A DNA stretch of 6,907 nucleotides from JANXDG01 sp964561135 (GCA_964561135.1 CAZLOB010000051.1:1-6907); one strand, 5' to 3'. Counted from the stretch's first letter, positions 1 to 5,729 are shown. Numbers and translations are program-made. Notes: generated from the letters alone by a model not told the origin.

Positions 1-57
1 GTAAAATATCCATATTTAAAAAAATATAAAATAAGTAAAACAAATACAAGAAAATGA
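1..57 (+). CDS. C-terminal tail of an upstream gene (partial)
   Basis: Frame 1 is open from the window edge and encodes 18 residues, VKYPYLKKYKISKTNTRK, before TGA at 55-57. The tail is strongly basic. Its stop overlaps the ATG of the next gene at 54-56 in an ATGA arrangement, the usual sign of translational coupling in an operon, which is the main reason to treat it as a real gene end. The fragment is too short and too Lys-rich to assign a family. Chance read-through of AT-rich intergenic DNA remains possible. Confidence 0.35.
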   Translation, partial: VKYPYLKKYKISKTNTRK

Positions 58-818
58 TTATTGATACTCACGCACATATAGACGAAATAGAAAATTTACA
101 AGAAGTTTTAAATTTAGCGAAGGATTCTGGCGTTTATGCAGTGGTAGGAGTTAGTTGTGATTATTTAAGTTGTAAAAAAATTCTTGAGTTAGCAGAGAAT
201 GTTAATATAATAAAAATTTATCCAGCAATTGGACTTCATCCTTCAAATATTAAAATTGAAGAAATAGACCAAACATTAAAATTTATTGAAGAAAATATTT
301 CTGAAGTTGTTGCGGTTGGTGAAGTTGGGTTAGATTTTTGGGAAAAGTCATTAAAGAAAAATCCACAACTAAAAGATGTACAAATAGAAGTTTTTAAAAA
401 ACAACTTAAACTTGCCGAAAAATACTCAAAACCAGTAGTTATTCACTCACGCGGTGCATGGAATGAATGTTATGAATTAGTTAAACAAAGCGATGTTAAA
501 AATGTGATTTTTCATTGGTATAGCGGTCCTATTGATGTGCTTAAAAAAATTATTGATGATAACTATTATATTTCAGCCACACCTGCATTAGAGTATAGCC
601 CACAACACCAACAAGCAATAAAATTTACTCCTATTGAAAAAATACTTGTAGAAACTGACTCTCCTGTGTGGTATAAAACACCAGATGGAGATCATTATTC
701 TGCCCAACCTAAAGATGTTGTTAAAACATTAAAATTTTTATCAGAGATTAAAGGGTTGCAATTTGATGAAGTTGTAAATATTACAACTAATAATGCAAAA
801 GAATTTTTTAAAATATAG
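54..818 (+). CDS. tatD: TatD-family metal-dependent hydrolase (putative DNase)
   Basis: This 254-residue protein has the full TatD layout, a TIM-barrel amidohydrolase fold using two metal ions, usually cytoplasmic and acting as a 3'-5' exonuclease or phosphoesterase on DNA. The visible metal ligands are His6 and His8 (DTHAH), Glu90 (VAVGEVGLDF), His131 (PVVIHSRG), His154 (FHWYSG) and Asp202 (LVETDSP). All the expected ligands are present and the length is normal for the family. The C-terminal part (ETDSPVWY, then QPKDV and a TTNNAKEFF ending) reminds me more of archaeal-type TatD proteins than of E. coli TatD; that is an impression only. The ATG at 54 starts exactly at the motif-bearing N-terminus and overlaps the preceding stop. 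Only a weak purine stretch precedes it, so coupling probably drives translation. The metallopeptidase gene follows at once, suggesting co-transcription. The exact substrate cannot be read from sequence. Confidence 0.93.
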   Translation: MIIDTHAHIDEIENLQEVLNLAKDSGVYAVVGVSCDYLSCKKILELAENVNIIKIYPAIGLHPSNIKIEEIDQTLKFIEENISEVVAVGEVGLDFWEKSLKKNPQLKDVQIEVFKKQLKLAEKYSKPVVIHSRGAWNECYELVKQSDVKNVIFHWYSGPIDVLKKIIDDNYYISATPALEYSPQHQQAIKFTPIEKILVETDSPVWYKTPDGDHYSAQPKDVVKTLKFLSEIKGLQFDEVVNITTNNAKEFFKI

Positions 819-855
819 TGTTTTGTTTATTTTATTCTTTTTAAATTTTTTAAAT

Positions 856-1383
856 ATGCCAAAAAATGTATATTTTAGCTTTATTGGTTGTGATGAATTA
901 GATAAAGAAAATATTCTAAAAGAAGTTGGGAATATATTAGGTGTAAAAACAAATTTTACCTCCACATTTAGAGATGTAGAATTTGCATATAACCCACATC
1001 GTAAACAATATTTAGCATCAAAAATTTTAAAATTTGCCAAAAAGTTCGCAACAAAAAATGAAGACATCTTGTTTTTGTTAGTAGATAAAGATTTGTATGA
1101 GGAAGGTTTTAATTATATTTTTGGAGAGTCAGATGGAAATGTTTGTATAGTTTCAATTTATAGATTTAAACCTTGTACAAGAATTGACACAGAACAAGAA
1201 AAAAACTTGCTTAAAGAAAGAACAATTAAAACTATAATTCATGAACTTGGCCATTCGTTTGGTTTACCACATTGTAGCGATCCTACCTGTGTGATGTATT
1301 TCTCAAACTGGCTTGGTGATACTGACCGTAAATCAAAATTTTTTTGTGAAAGATGCAAGAAGAAACTTGTGAACCATATGTAA
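856..1383 (+). CDS. amzA: Archaemetzincin-type zinc metallopeptidase (family M54)
   Basis: From the ATG at 856 this is a 175-residue protein, close to the size I expect for archaemetzincins. The family signature is complete: HELGHSFGLPH at residues 129-139 gives three zinc-binding His and catalytic Glu130. It is followed by Cys140, Cys145, Met147 (the metzincin Met-turn) and a C-terminal CERC at 164-167. The four Cys should bind a second, structural zinc, as in known family structures. There are 16 residues between Met147 and Cys164, against about 17 in the consensus I recall. These enzymes are probably cytoplasmic aminopeptidase-like proteases with poorly known substrates. The frame is open further upstream to an ATG at 793, which would add 21 residues (a hydrophobic stretch rich in F and L) and overlap tatD by 26 bases. 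I prefer 856 because MPKNVYFSFIG matches the usual family N-terminus and the added stretch is T-rich spacer-like sequence. Neither start has a Shine-Dalgarno site. A membrane-anchored form from 793 cannot be excluded. Confidence 0.88.
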   Translation: MPKNVYFSFIGCDELDKENILKEVGNILGVKTNFTSTFRDVEFAYNPHRKQYLASKILKFAKKFATKNEDILFLLVDKDLYEEGFNYIFGESDGNVCIVSIYRFKPCTRIDTEQEKNLLKERTIKTIIHELGHSFGLPHCSDPTCVMYFSNWLGDTDRKSKFFCERCKKKLVNHM

Positions 1384-1403
1384 CAATTTTTGTAACCTTT
1401 AGT

Positions 1404-2297
1404 TCATAACAAATTTTTGCCAGTCAGCAATTTGTAAATTTCTAAATATTTTTCAGTAGTATTTTTTATAACTTCGTTAGGGAGTCTTGGGCCAGGATAG
1501 GTTTTGTCCCAACCGGTAGATTCTGTATAATCTCTGACATATTGTTTATCAAAAGAAGGTTGTGGTTTACCAACTTCGTATTTGTCTTTTGGCCAAAAAC
1601 GAGATGAGTCTGGTGTTAAAATTTCATCAATTAAAATAATTTTTCCTGTTTTTTCATCAATACCAAACTCAAATTTTGTGTCAGCAATAATTATTCCTTT
1701 TGTTTCAGCATAGGAAGCAGCTTTTTTATAAAGTTCAATTGATTTTTGTTTTATAAACTCAGCTTTATCTTTTCCTATTATCTCAACAGCTTTTTCAAAA
1801 TTAATATTTTCATCATGCCCAACATCAGCCTTTGTTGACGGAGTAAATATTGGTTGTGGCAGTTTTTCTGATTCTTTAAGCCCTGCTGGTAGTTTTATCC
1901 CGCAGACAGATTGTGTTTTTTGATATTCTTTCCATCCACTACCTGATAGATATCCACGAACAATACACTCTATAGGCAAAACTTTTGCTTTTTTTACAAC
2001 CATTGTTCTGTCTTGTAATACATCTTTGTACTTCTTGAACTCTTTTGACAAATTGTCAACACCAAATTCTATTATATGGTTCTCAATAACATCTTTTAAA
2101 AACTCAGACCAAAATTTTGTAAGTTGTGTTAAAACTATCCCTTTATATGGTATTGGATCATCAAGGACAACATCAAAAACTGAGATCCTATCAGTTGTTA
2201 CAATCACAAGTTTGTCTCCTAAGTCAAAAATATCTCTCACTTTACCTTTTTTTGTTGGGTTAAATCCGAGTTCTTCAGTTGTTTTTAATACATTCAT
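1404..2297 (-). CDS. purC: Phosphoribosylaminoimidazole-succinocarboxamide synthase (SAICAR synthase)
   Basis: This enzyme joins CAIR and aspartate with ATP to make SAICAR in de novo purine synthesis, in the cytoplasm. At 297 residues it belongs to the longer, yeast Ade1-like length class rather than the roughly 240-residue E. coli class. Visible signatures are GKVRDIF (18-24) at the ATP site, TTDRISVFD (34-42), CIVRGYLSGSGW (111-122), TPSTKADVGHDENI (152-165), DTKFEFG (206-212) and LIDEILTPDSSRFW (222-235). The C-terminus also carries the long-form ending with GKPQPSFDKQYVRDY (243-257) and STGWDKTYPGPRLP (260-273). No key segment is missing. The ATG at 2297 has a perfect AGGAGG six bases upstream, the only strong ribosome site seen in this window. 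The gene lies 107 bases downstream of mpg behind a repeat element and converges with the metallopeptidase gene, leaving 20 bases between stops. No other pur gene is in view. Confidence 0.97.
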   Translation of the reverse strand: MNVLKTTEELGFNPTKKGKVRDIFDLGDKLVIVTTDRISVFDVVLDDPIPYKGIVLTQLTKFWSEFLKDVIENHIIEFGVDNLSKEFKKYKDVLQDRTMVVKKAKVLPIECIVRGYLSGSGWKEYQKTQSVCGIKLPAGLKESEKLPQPIFTPSTKADVGHDENINFEKAVEIIGKDKAEFIKQKSIELYKKAASYAETKGIIIADTKFEFGIDEKTGKIILIDEILTPDSSRFWPKDKYEVGKPQPSFDKQYVRDYTESTGWDKTYPGPRLPNEVIKNTTEKYLEIYKLLTGKNLL

Positions 2298-2303
2298 TTT
2301 TTT

Positions 2304-2309
2304 CCTCCT
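2304..2309 (-). promoter_or_regulatory. Shine-Dalgarno site of purC
   Basis: The minus strand reads AGGAGG here, six bases before the purC ATG. This fixes the start at 2297 and excludes the out-of-frame ATG at 2293. It is notable because none of the other starts in the window has a comparable site. Confidence 0.9.
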
Positions 2310-2331
2310 CAGTTTTTTTGTTTAGATATTT

Positions 2332-2360
2332 TTTATACCACAGAGACACAGAGAACACAA
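2332..2360 (-). promoter_or_regulatory. Possible sigma-70-type promoter for purC
   Basis: On the minus strand TTGTGT (2360-2355) is followed after 17 bases by TATAAA (2337-2332). The -10 matches consensus at five of six positions and the -35 at three of six. A transcript starting near 2325 would have a leader of about 28 bases containing the AGGAGG site. The -35 and spacer lie inside the repeat arm. The spacing is good but the -35 is weak and the DNA is AT-rich, so this is a candidate only. Confidence 0.33.
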
Positions 2361-2442
2361 AGTACACAGAGGAATTATTAAAACTATCAACTAATAACTA
2401 TTAACTATGAACTTATGCTCTTTGCTTTTGTACCTCTGTGGT
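2337..2442. repeat. Composite inverted-repeat element between mpg and purC (MITE-like)
   Basis: The outer ends are a perfect 9-bp inverted repeat, ACCACAGAG (2337-2345) and CTCTGTGGT (2434-2442), extending imperfectly to about 23-26 bases that both end in CAAAG/CTTTG. The left arm holds four octamers of the form ACACAGAG at 2338, 2346, 2355 (ACACAAAG) and 2364. The centre holds five tandem heptamers ending in ACT at 2379-2413 (TAAAACT, ATCAACT, AATAACT, ATTAACT, ATGAACT). No transposase is encoded. I recall similar CACAGAG-rich intergenic repeats in metagenome-derived genomes, but only a search of the whole genome would show it is dispersed. Direct target-site duplications are not clear. Confidence 0.6.
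2379..2413. repeat. Five tandem 7-bp repeats (consensus A-T/A-N-A-A-C-T)
   Basis: Five consecutive heptamers share the last four bases AACT and vary at the first three: TAAAACT, ATCAACT, AATAACT, ATTAACT, ATGAACT. On the minus strand they read AGTT followed by three mostly A/T bases. The run forms the core of the larger inverted-repeat element and includes the mpg stop codon at 2405-2407. Confidence 0.65.
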
Positions 2443-3061
2443 TTTTACTATTAAAAGTTAAACTTCTATTTATTACAAACCGCCAAAGCCAATTTTTTGA
2501 TTTTTTTGCATAATTTATGTTTATTCTCGGTGTTTTAATGATATCTTTTTCTTTTATTTTTTCACCATTTAAAAAATAAATTTTATTTCCTTCAACCATA
2601 TCTTCACCATTTAGTTTTTTATCAATTTTTAATGCTTTACAAAGTTTCCCTGGTCCGTTTAACAATTTTGTTACTTCATACTTTTTATTTTTTAAATTTA
2701 AATTTTCCAAAATTAAATCAATTCCTTCAACAGGTTCTGCTGCACGAATAAGAACCCCACCTGCTTCGTCTTTTTTATGACAAACAACATTTAAACAATA
2801 TGTATTTATATGTACAGAATAAACATATGCTTTGCCAACTTCACCAAAAAGTGTCTCAGTACGTTTTGTTCTGCCGAAACGACCAACATGGCACGCATCG
2901 TCTTCATAACCACCATATGCCTCTGTCTCTGTTATTTTTACTACAATTTTTCCTTTCTCTGTTTCAACAACAAGATATTTTCCTAAAAGTTTTACTGCGA
3001 CATTTTTTGGATGGTCATTAAAAAACTTTCTTTTTAACCTTTTTTTAAAATTTGTGTCCAT
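2405..3061 (-). CDS. mpg: 3-methyladenine DNA glycosylase (Mpg/AAG family)
   Basis: This base-excision repair enzyme removes alkylated or deaminated purines from DNA. From the ATG at 3061 it has 218 residues. Family motifs are ITETEAYGGYEDDACH (43-58) with catalytic Glu47, Tyr49 and His58, then RTKRTETLFG (64-73), AYVY (78-81), Asn91, VLIRAAEPVEG (103-113) with Arg106, LLNGPGKLCKAL (133-144), and TPRININYAKKSKNWLWRF near the end. By alignment to human AAG, the flipping Tyr162-Gly163 pair is His84-Ile85 here, which is unusual. The frame opens further upstream to TTG at 3100 and GTG at 3097, but the ATG fits the family N-terminus better and none of these has a Shine-Dalgarno site. The domain should end around VI at 196-197. 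The last dozen residues (from about 207) are encoded by the repeat element downstream. The gene follows the barrel gene on the same strand but a probable terminator lies between. Confidence 0.92.
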   Translation of the reverse strand: MDTNFKKRLKRKFFNDHPKNVAVKLLGKYLVVETEKGKIVVKITETEAYGGYEDDACHVGRFGRTKRTETLFGEVGKAYVYSVHINTYCLNVVCHKKDEAGGVLIRAAEPVEGIDLILENLNLKNKKYEVTKLLNGPGKLCKALKIDKKLNGEDMVEGNKIYFLNGEKIKEKDIIKTPRININYAKKSKNWLWRFVINRSLTFNSKNHRGTKAKSISS

Positions 3062-3135
3062 CTGAATCTTTTTGTTCACAAACAAGTTTATTTTCACCAA
3101 GGTAATGGTTAAAGATCTTGGACTAAATTTTTATC

Positions 3136-3164
3136 AAAAATAAAATGCAAACCTGAAGGTTTGC
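3136..3164 (-). terminator. Probable intrinsic terminator of the RCC1/barrel operon (interspersed palindrome)
   Basis: The minus strand carries the perfect inverted repeat GCAAACCT-TC-AGGTTTGC (3164-3147), best drawn as a 7-bp stem with a UUCA loop. ATTTTATTTTT (3146-3136) follows it directly. This is the shape of a Rho-independent terminator for the genes transcribed from 5717. On the plus strand the same palindrome is followed by CCTACA and a T-rich run. The GCAAACCTGAAGGTTTGCCCTACA unit resembles dispersed palindromes I recall from candidate-phylum genomes, so it may be a mobile palindrome serving as a terminator. Confidence 0.5.
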
Positions 3165-3207
3165 CCTACATTATTTTTTATTAAATTATTAAATTTTTGC
3201 TCTGTTT

Positions 3208-3684
3208 TCATTGGCTATTATCTTTTCCAAAATATATATTTAGCCCTGAATTAAGAATCCATTCTATACCCGACACACTTAGATCTTTTTCTTTTTTACT
3301 CCATAAAGTAATAAAAGATGGGCCAATATCAATACTTATGCTTATTTTACTACTAACAAAATACTCTCCACCAATAAATACTGTAAATAAACTTCCCTCC
3401 CCTTTCACATCATCTGTATCAAAAAATACATAACCTAAATCTATACCTGTAAAACAATTAATTTTGTTGATTTTATAAAAATCATAATATCCTCTTAAAG
3501 AAACAACATTTATACCTTCACTAAAAGTATCACGTAGTTCAGTTGTGAATTTTGAAGATAATCTATACTTTAATGAAACATAAGGATACCCTAAACTAAT
3601 ACCAAATTTTGGCAAATTTCTCCCGAAAATAATTTCTGAAAAAGTTAACAAAATAACTAATATTATAATTATATTTTTTTTCAT
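3208..3684 (-). CDS. Small exported beta-barrel-like (outer-membrane) protein
   Basis: This 158-residue protein begins with a clear signal peptide: MKK, then a hydrophobic run to about residue 18, with likely cleavage after Gly21 (EIIFG-RN). The mature part of about 137 residues has alternating polar and hydrophobic strands with aromatic girdle residues. Examples are KFGISLGYPYVSLKYRL, SLRGYYDFYKI, GIDLGYVFF, SLFTVFIGGEYFV, ISISIDIGPSFITLW and LNSGLNIYFG, which together suit an 8-stranded OmpX/OmpW-sized barrel. I do not recognise a specific family. The very last residues (GKDNSQ) lack the usual terminal aromatic, though YF lies close by. Its ATG overlaps the stop of the upstream RCC1 gene as ATGA and there is no Shine-Dalgarno site, so its translation is probably coupled to that gene. 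A role as membrane partner or anchor of the RCC1 protein is inference. Confidence 0.72.
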   Translation of the reverse strand: MKKNIIIILVILLTFSEIIFGRNLPKFGISLGYPYVSLKYRLSSKFTTELRDTFSEGINVVSLRGYYDFYKINKINCFTGIDLGYVFFDTDDVKGEGSLFTVFIGGEYFVSSKISISIDIGPSFITLWSKKEKDLSVSGIEWILNSGLNIYFGKDNSQ

Positions 3685-5717
3685 TTATATACCAATGTTG
3701 GTGTTAACCTTTCTGTGGTATCCCCGAGGCCTAACTGTCCATAATTGTTTGCCCCCCAGCACCATAATGTACCATCTTCTTGTATTGCTGCTGTATGTGA
3801 ATAACCACAAGAAACATAGGACCAATCAATACCATGGTCTACTCTTAATGGTATATTAGTATCATTTTTATTTCCAAGTCCTAACTGTCCAAAATAGTTT
3901 CGCCCCCAAGACCATAATGTGCCATCGTTTAGTATTTTTATTATTCCTACAGAATACTCAAAACCACAGGAAATACGTTCCCATAACTTGTCAGCGTTTG
4001 CAGTTGTAATTTGTGTTGGAGTACTTATATCTATGTTATGCCCAAGTCCTAATTGTCCATAGTAGTTAAAACCCCAGGACCATAATGTAGTATCTGTTTT
4101 TATTGCTATAGTATGTATTGAACCACAAGAAACATAAGACCAGTTAGTGTCAGTTCCTACTTGAGTTGGAGTGTTTGTACTTATATTGTGCCCGAGACCT
4201 AATTGTCCGTGGTCGTTTGCTCCCCAGGACCATAATGTACCATCAGTTTTTATCGCCACAGTATAATAAGCACCACAGGAAACAAATGACCAGTTTCTTT
4301 CAGTACCAACACTTGTTGGCGTATTTCTGTTTGTATTATGTCTGAGACCTAATTGTCCTTGATTATTAAAACCCCAGGACCATAATGTACCATCTTTTTT
4401 TATTGCTACGGTATGGAAAGCACCACAGGAAACATAAGACCAGTTAGTATCAGTTCCTACTTGTGTTGGTGTATATATATTTATATCATTTCCGAGACCT
4501 AATTGACCGTAATCATTTCGTCCCCACGCCCATAATGTTCCATTTTTCTTTATCGCTACTGTATGATAATACCCACACGCAACATATGCCCAGTCAGTAT
4601 CTGTGCCAACCTGTGTAGGTGTTAACATATGTTCAGTATTACCTATACCTAATTGTCCAAAATTGTTTCTACCCCAGGACCATAATGTACCATCTGATTT
4701 TATACCAACGGTATAATCTAGCCCACAAGATATTAAAACCCATGGAATAATTACAGTTATATCAATACTTTTTTGTGCAGTATTATTTTTGCTATCAGAA
4801 ACAGTACATGTTATAGTATAAACACCTGTTGATGATGGTGCAACCCATTTTACATAATATCCATAACCTGTAATAGTTCCAGCAGTGATATCCCAAGAAT
4901 AAGTTAAAGTATCAGACGCCGGACCATAAGCATTACAAACAATTGTTGAAGTTGCGCCTGTAGAGACAACTATAGGGCTTGCTAAAAGAGAAGATATTAC
5001 TGGTACGACAGGATATACATTTATATAAACACTTTCTGATGTTTCAGCACCTCTATTATCTTTCACAGTGCAAAAAACTGTAACATTAGTTGGAAAATCA
5101 GGTGCAGTCAAAATAGCAGATGATGTATAAATTAACAATGTTCCTGTAGTGGTATGCCAAAAATAAGTAATTTCATCATCATCTAAATCATATGCTGTAC
5201 AGACAATTGTTACTACACCACCTGTAGAAACAGAGAGTGGTTCTGCAGTAAGTGCTTCTATTATTGGAGTTCTATTGATTCTACCATCTGGGGTAACAAG
5301 GACATCAACCTTAGCAGTTGCAGAAGCACCTTTTGTGTCGTAAACAGTGCAAAATATAGGATAGTAGGTTCCTGTTGGAGGTGTATAATAAGTAGGTGCA
5401 GTCCAAGAAACAGAATAACCACTGCCTGTTATTGCTCCGTAAGGTGCATCCCAGGAATAAGTTAAAGCCTCGTTATCAGGATCTTCTGCAATACATGTGA
5501 TTGTAGTAACAGCACCTGTTGCAACAACAGGCGGTTCTGCGGTAAGTGAAACTATTACAGGTGGATTGTTTTTAGCAATTTTTTCTTGTTCAATTTTATC
5601 TTTAAGTTCTTTAGTTTTTTTCTTAACTGCGGATGGAACACCAAAATGTAATTCAGCATAAACAAATTGTGAGAAAAGATAACTTAAAATTAAATATGTG
5701 AAAATTTTGTTACCCAT
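3681..5717 (-). CDS. Exported protein with three Ig/PKD-like domains and a seven-blade RCC1 propeller
   Basis: The protein has 678 residues. Residues 1-21 are a signal peptide with likely cleavage after VYA. Residues 31-49 are a charged, probably helical or coiled-coil linker rich in K and E. Three Ig/PKD-like domains follow at about 51-143, 149-236 and 237-323. Each has a B-strand Cys and an F-strand Cys (75/123, 173/216, 261/304) and a Y-x-W motif typical of such folds. Seven RCC1 repeats start at Trp326, 376, 426, 476, 526, 579 and 632, most of 50 residues. Each carries W-x-x-(V/I)-(S/A)-C-G, LW(S/A/C)WG and GQLG, so one closed seven-blade propeller is expected. No LPXTG, lipoprotein Cys or C-terminal sorting domain is visible; the protein ends within blade 7. 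It starts with ATG at 5717 without a Shine-Dalgarno site and overlaps the barrel gene by ATGA. Likely a periplasmic or surface binding/adhesion protein; eukaryotic RCC1 exchange activity should not be assumed. Confidence 0.88.
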   Translation of the reverse strand: MGNKIFTYLILSYLFSQFVYAELHFGVPSAVKKKTKELKDKIEQEKIAKNNPPVIVSLTAEPPVVATGAVTTITCIAEDPDNEALTYSWDAPYGAITGSGYSVSWTAPTYYTPPTGTYYPIFCTVYDTKGASATAKVDVLVTPDGRINRTPIIEALTAEPLSVSTGGVVTIVCTAYDLDDDEITYFWHTTTGTLLIYTSSAILTAPDFPTNVTVFCTVKDNRGAETSESVYINVYPVVPVISSLLASPIVVSTGATSTIVCNAYGPASDTLTYSWDITAGTITGYGYYVKWVAPSSTGVYTITCTVSDSKNNTAQKSIDITVIIPWVLISCGLDYTVGIKSDGTLWSWGRNNFGQLGIGNTEHMLTPTQVGTDTDWAYVACGYYHTVAIKKNGTLWAWGRNDYGQLGLGNDINIYTPTQVGTDTNWSYVSCGAFHTVAIKKDGTLWSWGFNNQGQLGLRHNTNRNTPTSVGTERNWSFVSCGAYYTVAIKTDGTLWSWGANDHGQLGLGHNISTNTPTQVGTDTNWSYVSCGSIHTIAIKTDTTLWSWGFNYYGQLGLGHNIDISTPTQITTANADKLWERISCGFEYSVGIIKILNDGTLWSWGRNYFGQLGLGNKNDTNIPLRVDHGIDWSYVSCGYSHTAAIQEDGTLWCWGANNYGQLGLGDTTERLTPTLVYK
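3684..4742 (-). repeat. Seven in-frame RCC1 repeat units of about 150 bp
   Basis: The coding DNA for residues 326-678 is a tandem array of seven units (five of 150 bp or less, two of 159 bp, with blades 5 and 6 each three residues longer). Similarity is high at the DNA level: a 23-base string covering LWSWG is identical at 4222-4244, 4372-4394 and 4672-4694, in exact 150- and 300-base register. This indicates expansion or homogenisation within the gene rather than only protein-level constraint. Confidence 0.85.
5289..5567 (-). other. First of three Ig/PKD-like domains in the RCC1 protein
   Basis: Residues 51-143 form the first domain (NPPVIVSLTAEPPVV to VDVLVT). The second and third lie at about 5273-5010 and 5009-4749. 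The three share an opening of the form 'V-I-x-x-L-x-A-x-P-x-x-V-x-T-G', a Cys in the next strand, a Y-x-W core and a closing C-T-V-x-D. They look like internal duplications, with the third diverging most in its loop (GPASDT in place of an acidic D-x-D-x-D/E loop). Confidence 0.6.
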
Positions 5718-5729
5718 TTGAAAGTACTT

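Noticed and set aside
741..1067. Minus-strand open frame opposite the tatD/archaemetzincin junction
   Set aside because: It lies antisense to two well-supported genes, is low in complexity (F, K, N-rich) and matches no recognisable family.
1369..1409. Hairpin between the convergent metallopeptidase and purC genes as a bidirectional terminator
   Set aside because: Only an 8-bp stem with one mismatch (TTGTGAAC/GTTCATAA) and a 21-base loop can be drawn, and the repeated GTAAC is direct, not inverted.
2026..2325. Plus-strand open frame opposite purC
   Set aside because: Antisense shadow of a strongly conserved gene, with no ribosome site and no domain.
2800..3021. Plus-strand open frame opposite mpg
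   Set aside because: Short, antisense to conserved glycosylase motifs, with H/L/Q-rich composition typical of a shadow frame.
3062..3100. Upstream TTG (3100) and GTG (3097) starts for the glycosylase, adding 13 or 12 residues
   Set aside because: No Shine-Dalgarno site precedes them, the extra residues do not belong to the family, and the in-frame ATG at 3061 gives the expected N-terminus.
3097..3121. CCAAG/CTTGG inverted repeat just upstream of mpg as an operator
   Set aside because: Only 5 bp with a 15-base loop, easily expected by chance.
3197..3433. Plus-strand open frame opposite the barrel gene
   Set aside because: Antisense to a gene with a signal peptide and coupled start; nothing recognisable in the translation.
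3684..4742. CRISPR-like or satellite array suggested by regular repeats
   Set aside because: The period is about 150 bp, the repeats stay in frame and each encodes an RCC1 blade; there are no short repeats with unique spacers.
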